62,798 nt of DNA, taken from contig JAUIIR010000016.1 in the NCBI GenBank assembly GCA_030431485.1, forward strand, positions 1 through 62,798, in the 5' to 3' direction. Shown in pieces: positions 18,186 through 27,761 of this stretch. The notes beneath the pieces are model-generated. The model ran no database searches. It had not been told where the DNA came from and saw only the letters and a list, made by a program, of their open reading frames with translations. Each line of letters begins with the position of its first letter. Position 1 is the stretch's first letter. The position numbers and the translations under genes are program-made. The stretch is from Alphaproteobacteria bacterium. Its GTDB lineage: Bacteria > Pseudomonadota > Alphaproteobacteria > Rhodobacterales > Rhodobacteraceae.

Positions 18186-21122
18186 ATGTGCGCCGACACT
18201 CCTGAATACAAAGACACGCTGAACCTGCCCAAGACAGATTTCCCGATGCGTGCGGGCCTTCCGAACCGCGAACCGGCATGGCTGGAAAAATGGGCCAAGA
18301 TGGGCATCTATGACCGCCTGCGGGAAAAGGCAGAGGGACGGAAACCCTTTACCCTTCACGATGGACCTCCCTACGCCAACGGCCACCTGCATATCGGCCA
18401 CGCGCTCAACAAGATCCTTAAGGACATGGTTGTGCGCAGCCAGCAGATGATGGGCCGCGATGCGCGCTACATCCCCGGCTGGGACTGCCACGGTCTGCCC
18501 ATCGAATGGAAAATCGAGGAACAATACCGCGCCAAGGGGCTCGACAAGGACGAGGTCGATGTCGTGGCCTTCCGTCAGGAATGCCGCAAGTTCGCCGAGG
18601 GCTGGATCGACATCCAACGCGACGAGTTCAAGCGCCTTGGCGTGACGGGGACATGGAACAAACCTTACTTAACGATGGATTACCGCGCCGAGCGGATCAT
18701 CGCGGAGGAGTTCCAGAAATTCCTGATGACCGGCACGCTCTATCAGGGGTCCAAGCCCGTGATGTGGTCGCCGGTCGAAAAGACCGCGCTGGCCGAGGCC
18801 GAGATCGAATATCACGACCACAAGTCCCACACGATCTGGGTGCCATTTAAAGTCACACGCATGATCGAGTATCAGCGCGGTACAGTTGAGGACCACTCTG
18901 ATCTACTCGGGACAAAAGTTGTTATTTGGACCACCACACCCTGGACGATCCCGTCCAACAAGGCGGTCGCGTACAACAACACCATCGCTTACGGCCTCTA
19001 CGAAGTCACAGGCCGCCCAGAGGAATGCTGGGCGCGGATCGGCGACCGCTATCTCTTGGCCGATGCGCTGGCCGAAGACGTGCTGGCCAAGGCGCGGCTG
19101 GAGCCGTCGATGTACCGCCGCCTGCGGGACGTGTCGGCGGACGAGCTTGGTGCGTTGACCCTCGCGCACCCGTTCCGGGGCCTCGACGGCGCAGACGGGT
19201 TCTGGGATTACGACGTGCCGATGATCGACGGGGATCACGTGACCGATGATGCGGGTACGGGCTTTGTCCACACAGCGCCAAGCCACGGTCAGGAAGACTA
19301 CGACGCCTTCGTTGCGCGCGGTTGGATGGACCGGATGACCCACAATGTGGGCGAGGAATCCGAGTTCCTGCCGCATGTGCCGTTCTTTGCGGGGCTGCGC
19401 GTGCTTGACCACAAAGGCAAGGAAGGCAAGGCCAACACTGCCGTGATCGACAAGCTGGTCGAGGCAGGCGGCCTGCTGGCGCGTGGGCGGATGACGCACA
19501 GCTATCCGCATTCATGGCGCTCCAAAGCCCCTGTGATCTACCGCAACACGCCGCAATGGTTCGCCGCCATCGACCGAGAGGTTGGCGACGGGCAAGACAC
19601 CTATGGCAAAACGATCCGTGAACGCGCGCTCACAAGTATTGACCAATTGGTAAAATGGACCCCGCAGACCGGGCGCAACCGGCTTTATTCGATGATCGAA
19701 GCCCGCCCCGACTGGGTGCTGTCGCGCCAACGCGCATGGGGTGTGCCACTCACCTGTTTCATTAAGAAAGGCGCGTTGCCGACCGACGCCGACTTCCTGC
19801 TGAAGGACGACACCGTCAACGCCCGCATCCTTGAAGCGTTCGAGGCCGAAGGCGCGGATGCGTGGTACAAGTCTGGCGCGAAAGAGCGGTTCCTTGGCAA
19901 CGACTACAACCCCGAAGAATGGGAACAGGTGTTCGACATTCTGGACGTGTGGTTCGATTCCGGTTCCACGCACGCCTTCGTTCTGCGCGACCGCGAGGAC
20001 GGGTCCGAGGATGGTCTGGCCGATCTCTACCTCGAAGGCACCGACCAGCACCGCGGATGGTTCCATTCGTCGATGCTGCAATCCTGCGGCACGCGGGGCC
20101 GAGCGCCCTATCGCGGCGTGCTGACCCACGGCTTCACGCTCGACGAGAAGGGCAACAAGATGTCCAAGTCGTTGGGAAACACAGTGGCGCCCGAGGACGT
20201 GACCAAACAGTATGGCGCAGACATCCTGCGTCTGTGGGTGGCTCAGGCCGACTACACCGCCGACCTGCGCATCGGGCCGGAGATCCTCAAAGGGGTGGCC
20301 GACAGCTACCGTCGCCTGCGCAACACCATGCGCTACATGCTCGGCGCGCTGTCGCACTTCTCCGAAGCGGATCGTGTCGAGCCTGCAGATATGCCAGAGC
20401 TTGAGCGTTACGTGCTGCATCGTCTTGCAGAGCTCGATGAGGTCGTACGCACTGGATACGACGCCTATGACTTCCAGGGCGTGTTCCAACAGCTTTTCAA
20501 CTTCTGCACGGTCGAACTCAGCGCGTTTTATTTCGATATTCGTAAGGATGCTCTGTATTGCGACGGCGACACCCAGCGCCGCCGGGCAGCGCGGACGGTG
20601 ATGGACATCCTGTTCCACCGCCTGACCACATGGCTTGCCCCGGTGCTGGTGTTCACGATGGAGGATGTCTGGCTTGACCGCTTCCCCGGTGACGAGTCGT
20701 CGGTGCATCTGCAGGACATTCCCGAAACGCCCGCGTCGTGGAAGGACGAGGCGCTCGCTGCGAAATGGGCCAAGGTGCGCCGCGCTCGCCGTGCGGTGAC
20801 CGCTGCACTCGAAGTGCAGCGGACGGATAAGGTGATCGGTGCGTCGCTTGAGGCTACTCCGGTGGTGCATATCGAAGATGCCGAGACGCTAGAGGCTCTC
20901 AAGTCGGTGAATTTTGACGACATCTGCATCACTTCCGGCATCAACCTCACCGGCGACCCGGCCCCGGCCGAAGCGTTCCGCCTGCCGGAAGTGGCCGGGG
21001 TTGGTGTTGTCTTCGAGAAAGCCGAGGGCGAGAAGTGCCAGCGGTGCTGGAAGATCCTGCCGGATGTCGGCACGCACCAGCATCCGGGCACCTGCCAACG
21101 GTGCAATGAAGCCCTCGGATAA
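18186..21122 (+). CDS. ileS: Isoleucyl-tRNA synthetase
   Basis: A 978-residue class Ia aminoacyl-tRNA synthetase charging tRNA-Ile, with an editing domain against valine. The HIGH motif is at about 69-72 (NGHLHIGHALNK) and KMSKS at about 658-662 (KGNKMSKSLGNTV). The anticodon-binding region follows, and the C-terminal zinc finger has CQRCWK and CQRCN pairs, as in the bacterial IleS1 type. The start ATG at 18186 fits the family N-terminus (LNLPKTDFPMRAGLPNREP). It overlaps the downstream DUF3253 gene by 17 bp. Confidence 0.98.
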   Translation: MCADTPEYKDTLNLPKTDFPMRAGLPNREPAWLEKWAKMGIYDRLREKAEGRKPFTLHDGPPYANGHLHIGHALNKILKDMVVRSQQMMGRDARYIPGWDCHGLPIEWKIEEQYRAKGLDKDEVDVVAFRQECRKFAEGWIDIQRDEFKRLGVTGTWNKPYLTMDYRAERIIAEEFQKFLMTGTLYQGSKPVMWSPVEKTALAEAEIEYHDHKSHTIWVPFKVTRMIEYQRGTVEDHSDLLGTKVVIWTTTPWTIPSNKAVAYNNTIAYGLYEVTGRPEECWARIGDRYLLADALAEDVLAKARLEPSMYRRLRDVSADELGALTLAHPFRGLDGADGFWDYDVPMIDGDHVTDDAGTGFVHTAPSHGQEDYDAFVARGWMDRMTHNVGEESEFLPHVPFFAGLRVLDHKGKEGKANTAVIDKLVEAGGLLARGRMTHSYPHSWRSKAPVIYRNTPQWFAAIDREVGDGQDTYGKTIRERALTSIDQLVKWTPQTGRNRLYSMIEARPDWVLSRQRAWGVPLTCFIKKGALPTDADFLLKDDTVNARILEAFEAEGADAWYKSGAKERFLGNDYNPEEWEQVFDILDVWFDSGSTHAFVLRDREDGSEDGLADLYLEGTDQHRGWFHSSMLQSCGTRGRAPYRGVLTHGFTLDEKGNKMSKSLGNTVAPEDVTKQYGADILRLWVAQADYTADLRIGPEILKGVADSYRRLRNTMRYMLGALSHFSEADRVEPADMPELERYVLHRLAELDEVVRTGYDAYDFQGVFQQLFNFCTVELSAFYFDIRKDALYCDGDTQRRRAARTVMDILFHRLTTWLAPVLVFTMEDVWLDRFPGDESSVHLQDIPETPASWKDEALAAKWAKVRRARRAVTAALEVQRTDKVIGASLEATPVVHIEDAETLEALKSVNFDDICITSGINLTGDPAPAEAFRLPEVAGVGVVFEKAEGEKCQRCWKILPDVGTHQHPGTCQRCNEALG

Positions 21123-21342
21123 AGAAATCGCGGATGTTCTGCTCGACCTCGCGCATCAGCGCGGGGTCGGAAAAACCTTTTGCCCGTCTGAGGCCGCACG
21201 GGCCTTGTCCGACGACTGGCGTCGCCTGATGCCCGAGGTGCGGCGCGTGGCGGCGATGCTTGATTTGCAAGCGACCCAGAAAGGCACACCCGTCGACCCG
21301 GTCACAGCCAAGGGGCCGATCCGGTTGGGGTTGCCGGGATGA
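21106..21342 (+). CDS. DUF3253-family small protein
   Basis: A 78-residue protein starting ATG at 21106 inside the end of ileS. The sequence (MKPSDKEIADVLLDLAHQRG, then KTFCPSEAARALSDDWRRLM) fits the DUF3253 family, a winged-helix-like fold of unknown function. It overlaps ileS by 17 bp and the following ogt gene by 4 bp, so it is part of a coupled three-gene unit. DUF3253 proteins often sit near DNA-repair or photolyase-type genes, in line with the alkyltransferase next door, but no activity is known. Confidence 0.82.
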   Translation: MKPSDKEIADVLLDLAHQRGVGKTFCPSEAARALSDDWRRLMPEVRRVAAMLDLQATQKGTPVDPVTAKGPIRLGLPG

Positions 21343-21797
21343 GCCGGTTTGAACAGGCGGTCGACTCGCCATTGGGACCGCTGACGCTGGTCGCGGACGC
21401 AGTGGGGATCACGGCGTTGGAATGGCGTGAGGGTCGGCGGGACGAGACGCCGGTACTGCGGCAGGCTGCCTTGCAGCTCACCGAGTATTTCGCAGGGAAA
21501 CGGCAGGACTTCACGGTGCCGGTCCGGCTGACCTGTTCGGAATTTCAACGCAGCGTCTGTGCGGCCATGTCAGCAATTCGGTTTGGTAAAACGCGCACCT
21601 ATGGCGATCTGGCAGGGCAGTTGGGCGTTCCGGCACAGGCGATTGGGCAAGCATGCGGTAGCAATCCGATCCCGATCCTGATCCCGTGTCACCGGGTGCT
21701 GGGAGCGAATGGTTTGGGTGGTTATTCGGGCGATGGCGGGGTCGAGACCAAGGTTTGGCTGCTTCGGCACGAAGGGGCGGCAGGGTTGTTGATCTGA
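21339..21797 (+). CDS. ogt: Methylated-DNA--protein-cysteine S-methyltransferase
   Basis: A 152-residue suicide DNA-repair protein that removes methyl groups from O6-methylguanine. The active-site motif is IPCHRV (the Cys accepts the alkyl group), preceded by the helix-turn-helix RTYGDLAGQLGVPAQAIGQACGSNP and followed by LGGYSGD. The N-terminal RNase-H-like domain is short but normal for Ogt. It overlaps DUF3253 by 4 bp. There is no Ada N-terminal domain, so it is a constitutive-type repair enzyme. Confidence 0.95.
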   Translation: MSRFEQAVDSPLGPLTLVADAVGITALEWREGRRDETPVLRQAALQLTEYFAGKRQDFTVPVRLTCSEFQRSVCAAMSAIRFGKTRTYGDLAGQLGVPAQAIGQACGSNPIPILIPCHRVLGANGLGGYSGDGGVETKVWLLRHEGAAGLLI

Positions 21798-21819
21798 GGG
21801 TTTGGGCGCGTGGTATGTG

Positions 21820-21952
21820 GTGCGTGCGAGCACGCACACTACGCCGTGGGTTTCGCCTGATTTCAGGCCAAAATGTTTCGCGCGCGAAACAATAGGTCCG
21901 AACCGGACCTAACTTTGCAAACTCGGTTAATAGCACGTTAGACTTTGCAAAC
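21820..21952. promoter_or_regulatory. Cluster of four inverted repeats and a direct repeat
   Basis: Within the 305-bp gap between ogt and the DMT gene lie GTGCGTGC-GA-GCACGCAC (21820-21837), GCCTGA-TT-TCAGGC (21855-21868), a perfect 18-bp palindrome TGTTTCGCGCGCGAAACA (21874-21891) and TAGGTCCG-AAC-CGGACCTA (21893-21911). The 11-mer ACTTTGCAAAC then occurs twice, 30 bp apart (21912-21922 and 21942-21952). The first repeats may end ogt transcription; the later ones sit upstream of the DMT gene and could be operators. Confidence 0.6.
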
Positions 21953-22102
21953 CATTAAGAATTGGTAAAGGCGGGCCTTGCACAGGGCCTGTTCGCGCAC
22001 GGCGCTTGTGTGTCTCTGCGATTATGCTAGTCCAAAAATCATTCCGTAATCCGAACACGCGCAGTGTGACATGCTTCGCATCGGTTCAAGTTGTAGCGCA
22101 GC

Positions 22103-22960
22103 ATGACAGAACAAAACCGTGCCATCCTCCTCATGATCGCCGCGATCTTTTGCTTTTCGATCATGGACGCGACGGTCAAAGCGTTGGCTCCAAAAGTCGG
22201 CGTGCTTCCTGCACTTTGGGCGCGGTATGCCGGGCAGATGCTATTGGTGTTTGTGTTGGTGCTGCCAAGGTTGAAAACCGTGGTGCGCACCAAGTATCCC
22301 AAACTGCAATTCCTGCGCTCGCTGCTGCTGATGAGCGCGACCGCTTGTTTCTTTACCGGGCTGAGTCTGATCCCACTGTCGGATGCTGCAGCGTTGATGT
22401 CGACGAATCCCGTGCTCATCACTTTGGGTGCAGCAGTCTTTCTGGGCGAAAAGCTGGGCGTGCGTCGGATCGCGGGCATTGTCGCGGCGATGATCGGGGC
22501 ATTGATCATCATTCGGCCTGGCAGCGATGTATTCAGCGCTGCCGCGTTGTTCCCTCTGGGCGCAGCCGTCTGTTATTCGGCCTATGCCTTGCTGACCCGC
22601 CGCGTGGGCGCGGATGAAGATGTCTGGACGTCGCTGTTTTACACGGGGTTTGTCGGCACGGTGTTGCTGAGCATTCTGGTGCCGTTTCAATGGCAAAGCC
22701 CAACGGCGTCAGATGTCGGGTTGATGATCATTGTCGCGATGGCCGGCACCACAGGGCAGTTGGCTCTGATTCAAGCCTTTTCGAAAGGTGAAGCGGCAAT
22801 GCTGGCACCTTACTCCTATACCGGGCTTGCCTTTGCAGCCTTTTGGGGCGTCGTCTTTTTCGCTGAGATTCCAGACTTATGGACGGTCGTCGGCAGTTTG
22901 GTGATCGCCGGAGCAGGCCTGTATGTCTGGCACCGGGAAACTCATGCAAAGGTGGTGTGA
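22103..22960 (+). CDS. EamA/DMT-family exporter
   Basis: A 285-residue inner-membrane protein of the drug/metabolite transporter superfamily. Ten hydrophobic segments in two EamA repeats (about 8-140 and 150-278) are visible. The first repeat carries the typical LIPLSDAAALMSTNPVLITLGAAVFLGEKL block; the second ends with FFAEIPDLWTVVGSLVIAGAGLYVW. Such proteins export amino acids or metabolites; the substrate is unknown. It stands alone downstream of a repeat-rich region and converges with pheA. Confidence 0.88.
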   Translation: MTEQNRAILLMIAAIFCFSIMDATVKALAPKVGVLPALWARYAGQMLLVFVLVLPRLKTVVRTKYPKLQFLRSLLLMSATACFFTGLSLIPLSDAAALMSTNPVLITLGAAVFLGEKLGVRRIAGIVAAMIGALIIIRPGSDVFSAAALFPLGAAVCYSAYALLTRRVGADEDVWTSLFYTGFVGTVLLSILVPFQWQSPTASDVGLMIIVAMAGTTGQLALIQAFSKGEAAMLAPYSYTGLAFAAFWGVVFFAEIPDLWTVVGSLVIAGAGLYVWHRETHAKVV

Positions 22961-22981
22961 CGCAGCACCTGACGCGCGATT

Positions 22982-23815
22982 TCAGTCCCTGCGCGGATCA
23001 CGTGGATACGTGCCCAGGATGTTCAGCATGTCAGTAAAGTAGTCGAGTTCTTCAAGCGCGCGGGCCACATCCGGATCGTCGGGATGGCCTTCGATGTCAG
23101 CGTAGAACTGAGTTGCAGTAAACGAACCATCCACCATGTAGCTTTCAAGTTTCGTCATGTTCACGCCATTGGTCGCAAAACCACCCAGCGCCTTGTAAAG
23201 AGCAGCGGGGATGTTGCGGACCTGAAAGACGAAAGTGGTCATCATACCGTGATCGCCGCGACGTGTGTCATCGCCGTCGCGCGACATGAGCAGGAACCGG
23301 GTGGTATTGCTGTCGGTGTCTTCGATATGTCGGGCCAATACATTCAGACCGTAGATCTCTCCCGCCAGTTCGCTTGCCAGTGCCGCGGCATGTTTTTCAC
23401 CGCGTTCCGAGATTTCGCGGGCGGCGCGGGCATTGTCGGCATTCACCCTGCCTCTGATTCCATGCTCTGCCAGAAAGCCCGCACATTGAGGCAACAGAAC
23501 GACATGCGAATGCGCTTCGGTCACATCTTCAAGTTTTGCACCCGGGACGCCAAGCAGGTTGATATGCACACGGACAAATGCCTCGTCGATGATCTTGAGC
23601 CCGCTTTTCGGCAACAGGCGGTGGATGTCGGCGACACGGCCGTAGATTGTATTCTCGACCGGAAGCATCGCCAGATCTGCCTCACCGGTTTGAACAGCCG
23701 AAATTACGTCTTCAAAGGTGCGGCAGGGCAGAGGCTGCATGTCAGGGCGTTTATACCGGCAAGCCTCGTGCGAATAAGCTCCGAGTTCGCCCTGGAAGGC
23801 AATGGCGTTGGTCAT
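22982..23815 (-). CDS. pheA: Prephenate dehydratase
   Basis: A 277-residue mono-functional prephenate dehydratase making phenylpyruvate for phenylalanine synthesis. The start MTNAIAFQGELGAYSHEACR at 23815 is the family N-terminus; the frame is open far upstream but the extra part is antisense to the cytochrome gene. The catalytic Thr-Arg-Phe motif is in SNTTRFLLM, and a C-terminal ACT regulatory domain follows (VRNIPAALYKALGGFATNGV and ESYMVDGSF) for phenylalanine feedback. It is divergent from the cytochrome c gene with 123 bp between. Confidence 0.96.
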   Translation of the reverse strand: MTNAIAFQGELGAYSHEACRYKRPDMQPLPCRTFEDVISAVQTGEADLAMLPVENTIYGRVADIHRLLPKSGLKIIDEAFVRVHINLLGVPGAKLEDVTEAHSHVVLLPQCAGFLAEHGIRGRVNADNARAAREISERGEKHAAALASELAGEIYGLNVLARHIEDTDSNTTRFLLMSRDGDDTRRGDHGMMTTFVFQVRNIPAALYKALGGFATNGVNMTKLESYMVDGSFTATQFYADIEGHPDDPDVARALEELDYFTDMLNILGTYPRDPRRD

Positions 23816-23938
23816 GCGGACTCCGACAATTGGCCCTGCGGGCGTTTGGTCGCGGCTTCTACACCTTGCCTTGATCAAGGGGAAGCAATAGATACCCGCG
23901 CGATACGCAAGAAACACTAGCGGACGGGTACGCACACA

Positions 23939-24454
23939 ATGTTCGATACAATGACCTTCACAAAGATCGTCGGCAGCTTTTGTGGCGCGCTTCTGATCTT
24001 CCTTCTGGGCAAATGGGCAGCCGAGACACTCTATCACGTGGGCGGCGCTCACGGCGAGGAGGTTGCAGTCTATGTGATCGACACCGGCGAAGAGGAAGCG
24101 ACCGAAGAAGAGGTCGTGGAAGTCAACTTCGACACCATGATCGAAACCGCGGACGCGGGCAAAGGCGAGCGCGTGTTCGGCAAGTGCCGTGCCTGCCACA
24201 AGCTGGAAGCCGGCGAAAACGCCGCAGGTCCGTACCTCTACAACGTGGTGGGCCGTGATGTCGGGACCGCCCAAGGGTTCAATTACTCTGGCGCGCTGAG
24301 CGAAGTCGCTGATGTCTGGACACCCGAGAACCTGTACCACTTCCTCGAAAACCCGCGTGGCTGGGCCCCGGGGACGTCGATGGGCTTTGCCGGTCTGAAC
24401 AAATCCGAGGATCGTCAGAACCTGATCGCTTACCTCGCGACCTTCTCGGAATAA
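23939..24454 (+). CDS. Membrane-anchored class I c-type cytochrome (c-y / c552, CycM type)
   Basis: A 171-residue cytochrome c held to the membrane by an uncleaved N-terminal helix (about 9-32). An acidic linker (EEEATEEEVVEV) follows, and then the haem domain with CRACH (Cys83, Cys86, His87) and the sixth ligand Met in PGTSMGFAGL. This layout is that of cytochrome c-y/CycM, which carries electrons from the bc1 complex to terminal oxidases, so it may feed the cbb3 oxidase in this window. It ends at a strong terminator. The acidic linker is probably the mobile tether. Confidence 0.92.
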   Translation: MFDTMTFTKIVGSFCGALLIFLLGKWAAETLYHVGGAHGEEVAVYVIDTGEEEATEEEVVEVNFDTMIETADAGKGERVFGKCRACHKLEAGENAAGPYLYNVVGRDVGTAQGFNYSGALSEVADVWTPENLYHFLENPRGWAPGTSMGFAGLNKSEDRQNLIAYLATFSE

Positions 24455-24481
24455 ACAGTCCCATAATGACTGAGCAAATCG

Positions 24482-24516
24482 GCCGCTGCCCCACCGGGCA
24501 GCGGCTTTTTCTTTTT
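24482..24516 (+). terminator. Rho-independent terminator of the cytochrome c gene
   Basis: A perfect 10-bp stem (GCCGCTGCCC, loop CACC, GGGCAGCGGC) followed by TTTTTCTTTTT, 28 bp after the stop codon. Confidence 0.95.
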
Positions 24517-24640
24517 CACAATCGCGTTTTTCCCTCGGCATTTGCCCGCACCTCACGCATTCTCGCCTTGAATGTGGGCAAATTCGTTCTTTAGCTTACA
24601 TGAAGGTGTAACCGCACGAGCAAGCTACGGAGACTTGAAC

Positions 24641-26590
24641 ATGCCCTTTAAACCCGGCCGTCCTTCCTTTGCTGACTTGAATCGTCGCCAAACGCTGCAA
24701 TTGCTGGGCGGGACTGCGGTCGCCGCGGGTGCGGGTGCTTCGGGAACGATGTCCTTTGCCGCAAGCCACGGGAGCGAAGACGAGATCATCCGGGCACATG
24801 GGTACTCATATTTTGGCGATCTGATGTATCCGCCGGACTTTGCGCATTTCAATTACGTCAATCCGGACGCGCCGAAGGGCGGCGAGATCGTTTTGAGCGC
24901 CCGCGGCACGTTTGACGGGTTCAACCGCTGGGCCTGGCGGGGCAACCCACAGACCAATTCGGATGTGGTTGGAGAATCCCTGCTGGCGGGCTCTACATTC
25001 GGAACAGCGGTTCCGGCGGATTCGCTGACAGATCAGTACTGCCTGATCGCGCGGGAGGTCGAATACCCGAAGTCAAAAGAGTGGTGCGTCTTCCACCTGC
25101 GCGATGACGTGGTGTTCCGCAACGGCGCTCCTTTGCGGGCGCAAGATGCCGCCTTTACCTTCAACCTGTTTATCGAACAGGGCATCCGGTCGTTCTCGCG
25201 CTCGGTGAGTGAGCGGATTGAAGGCGTTGAAGTGATTGACGACTACACGCTGCGCTACAAGTTCGTCGACGGCATTTCACGCCGGTCGCTGATCAGCCAG
25301 GTGGGCGGGATGATCGTGCTGTCCGAAGAATGGTACAAGGAAACCGGCGAACGGCTGGACGAGCCGTCGGTTCTGTCGCCGATGGGATCGGGACCGTACC
25401 AGGTGGGTGATTATGAGTTCAATCGCTACGTGGTTTACGAGCGGAACCCGAACTACTGGGGCTGGGACCATCCGGTAAATGTGGGGCGTCACAATTTTGA
25501 CCGTATCCGAATTGAGTATTTCGCCGACGCAACAGCCGAGTTCGAGGCTTTCAAGGCGGGCGAGTACACGTTCCGCTCGGAAGGGTCGAGCAAACGCTGG
25601 GCGACCGGGTATGAATTCCCGGCGCTGGAAGATGGGCATGCTGTCCGCAAATCTGTGCCTGACCAGACAGCTCCCGTGAATTCCGGAATTATTTTCAATA
25701 CCTTGCGGTCCCCGGTCGACAATCGCAATGTGCGCCATGCGCTGACGCTGGCGTTTAACTTTGAGTGGACCCGGGAGTCGCTGGAGTTTGATCTGACCAC
25801 TCAGCGCAATTCCTTTGCGGAGGGTCAGGATTGGGAAGCCAAAGATGTGCCGGATGGTGCTGAATTGGCGTTTCTAGAAAGCCTTGGCGATGTGGTGCCG
25901 CCAGAGATGCTGACCGAGCCTGTGGTGATGCCGCACACGTCCAACAAGGACACCCCAGTGGATCGCCGCAACAAGCGCACGGCGCTGCGGATGCTGGCCG
26001 AAGAGGGCTGGACCGTCGACGATCAGGGTCGGATGGTGAACGAGGCAGGCGAGCAGATGTCGCTGGACTTCCTTGTGCTGTCGACATGGGACGACACGCG
26101 GCAGGCGACCATTGAGACCTATGTGAACACGCTACGCGACTGGGGCATCGAGGTTAACGCCAATGCCGTGGATTCGGCACAGGGTCAGCAGCGTTTCCTC
26201 GACAAGGACTACGATCTGATCCAGACGCGGATTCAAACATTCGCAACCATCGGCACCGGGCTGAAGCAGCTCTTTGGATCGGAAACCGCTGAGGTGTCGT
26301 CCTGGAACCCATCTGCGCTGAGAAGTCCGGTGGTCGATGCGATTATCGAAGCCGCTCTGAACGCGGAATCCCGCGAGGAAGAGGTCACGGCGATGATGGC
26401 GCTGGACCGCGCCTTGCGCTACGAGCGGGTGATTGCACATGCGGGGTATGTGCCTGAGTACTGGATCGCCTATTATGACATGTTCGAGCATCCCGACGAA
26501 TTGCCGCCGCTGGGGTTGGGTGTGCTCGACTTCTGGTGGTTCAATGAAGAGAAATACGAGGCCCTCAAGGCCGCTGGCGCGCTGAGGTAA
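24641..26590 (+). CDS. yejA: Oligopeptide/microcin-C-type ABC substrate-binding protein
   Basis: A 649-residue periplasmic binding protein (SBP family 5) of the YejABEF importer. The start at 24641 precedes a twin-arginine-like signal ([12 protein letters not shown], then an Ala/Gly core), suggesting Tat export. The mature region has family landmarks [21 protein letters not shown] and [30 protein letters not shown]. YejA proteins bind peptides such as those from cell-wall turnover or peptide antibiotics. It leads the operon yejA-yejB-yejE-yejF with tight spacing. Confidence 0.93.
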   Translation: MPFKPGRPSFADLNRRQTLQLLGGTAVAAGAGASGTMSFAASHGSEDEIIRAHGYSYFGDLMYPPDFAHFNYVNPDAPKGGEIVLSARGTFDGFNRWAWRGNPQTNSDVVGESLLAGSTFGTAVPADSLTDQYCLIAREVEYPKSKEWCVFHLRDDVVFRNGAPLRAQDAAFTFNLFIEQGIRSFSRSVSERIEGVEVIDDYTLRYKFVDGISRRSLISQVGGMIVLSEEWYKETGERLDEPSVLSPMGSGPYQVGDYEFNRYVVYERNPNYWGWDHPVNVGRHNFDRIRIEYFADATAEFEAFKAGEYTFRSEGSSKRWATGYEFPALEDGHAVRKSVPDQTAPVNSGIIFNTLRSPVDNRNVRHALTLAFNFEWTRESLEFDLTTQRNSFAEGQDWEAKDVPDGAELAFLESLGDVVPPEMLTEPVVMPHTSNKDTPVDRRNKRTALRMLAEEGWTVDDQGRMVNEAGEQMSLDFLVLSTWDDTRQATIETYVNTLRDWGIEVNANAVDSAQGQQRFLDKDYDLIQTRIQTFATIGTGLKQLFGSETAEVSSWNPSALRSPVVDAIIEAALNAESREEEVTAMMALDRALRYERVIAHAGYVPEYWIAYYDMFEHPDELPPLGLGVLDFWWFNEEKYEALKAAGALR

Positions 26591-26597
26591 AAGACCT

Positions 26598-27758
26598 TTG
26601 GGAGCCTATATTCTAAGACGATTGTTGCTGATTATTCCGACTTTGTTCGGAATCATGATCATCAACTTTGCCCTGACGCAGTTCGTCCCGGGTGGGCCGA
26701 TTGAGCAAACGCTCGCGCGGTTCCAAGGCGAGGGCGACGTGTTCTCCAGCTTTTCGGGGGATGGCGGCGGCAATCAGAATGCCGAGGAGACCTTTGGATC
26801 GGACAGCGACTATATCGGTGCCCGTGGTCTGCCCAAGGAATTCATCGAAACGCTGGAGATTGAGTTCGGCTTTGCTCGGATCGTCTGCGAAGATGGTTTT
26901 ACAGGAGAGCCTGATCTGGATGATCCGGCGTGTCAGAAGGAGGATATCGGCGCGATTGAACGCTTTGGTATCATGATGTGGAACTATATTCGGCTGGATT
27001 TCGGAGAGAGTTATTTCCGGTCGATCGGGGTTATGGAACTGGTGTTGGAGAAAATGCCCGTGTCCATCACGCTGGGTCTGTGGTCCACCGTCATCGCCTA
27101 TATCGTGTCGATCCCGCTGGGCATCCGCAAGGCAGTCAAAGATGGGACCTCGTTTGACACCTATACCTCTGCGGCGATCATTGTGGCCTATGCGATTCCC
27201 GGATTTCTGTTCGCGATCCTATTGCTCGTGCTGTTTGCCGGTGGGTCGTATTTCCAGATCTTCCCTCTTAGGGGGCTGACCTCGGAAAACTGGGATGAGC
27301 TGTCGCTCTTTGCCAAGATCGCGGATTATTTCTGGCACATTACGCTGCCGGTTCTAGCCTCGACGATTTCGGCTTTTGCGACACTCACGTTGCTGACAAA
27401 AAACAGCTTTCTGGACGAGATCAAGAAACAGTACGTGATGACGGCGCGGGCCAAAGGTCTGGCCGAGCGAAAGGTGCTGTACGGGCACGTTTTCCGCAAT
27501 GCGATGCTGATCGTGATTGCCGGTTTTCCGGCGGTTTTCATCGGCGTCTTCTTCTCTGGCTCGCTGATCATCGAGACGATCTTCTCGCTCGACGGCTTGG
27601 GTCGGCTTGGATTCGAGGCCGCCGTGGCGCGAGACTATCCGGTGATCTTCGGCACGTTGTTCGTGTTCGGGCTGATCGGCCTTCTGGTCGGCATTCTGTC
27701 GGACCTGATGTATGTGCTGGTCGATCCGCGCATCGACTTCGAGAAGCGGGAGGGTTGA
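26598..27758 (+). CDS. yejB: ABC transporter permease YejB
   Basis: A 386-residue inner-membrane permease of the BPD_transp_1 type. The N-terminal helix [20 protein letters not shown] starts at once, with a TTG start at 26598, 7 bp after yejA. A long periplasmic insert (about 35-125) is typical of YejB. The EAA-like cytoplasmic loop lies in [24 protein letters not shown] and contacts the ATPase. It pairs with YejE. Confidence 0.93.
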   Translation: MGAYILRRLLLIIPTLFGIMIINFALTQFVPGGPIEQTLARFQGEGDVFSSFSGDGGGNQNAEETFGSDSDYIGARGLPKEFIETLEIEFGFARIVCEDGFTGEPDLDDPACQKEDIGAIERFGIMMWNYIRLDFGESYFRSIGVMELVLEKMPVSITLGLWSTVIAYIVSIPLGIRKAVKDGTSFDTYTSAAIIVAYAIPGFLFAILLLVLFAGGSYFQIFPLRGLTSENWDELSLFAKIADYFWHITLPVLASTISAFATLTLLTKNSFLDEIKKQYVMTARAKGLAERKVLYGHVFRNAMLIVIAGFPAVFIGVFFSGSLIIETIFSLDGLGRLGFEAAVARDYPVIFGTLFVFGLIGLLVGILSDLMYVLVDPRIDFEKREG

Positions 27759-27761
27759 CGC

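Noticed and set aside
19512..20870. A 452-codon open frame antisense to ileS
   Set aside because: ileS is certain on the other strand; the long frame is a by-product of high GC content.
21923..21965. TTAA-N7-TTAG and TTAA-N7-TAAA matches as CtrA sites upstream of the DMT gene
   Set aside because: Both are one or two bases off the full motif in an AT-rich stretch, and the gene has no cell-cycle link.
23869..23880. CCTTGATCAAGG palindrome upstream of the cytochrome c gene as an FNR box
   Set aside because: The half-sites lack the four-base spacer of TTGAT-N4-ATCAA, so it does not fit.
22982..24556. A 524-codon frame that would extend pheA by 247 residues at the N-terminus
   Set aside because: The extension is antisense to the cytochrome c gene and lies beyond the canonical PheA start at 23815.
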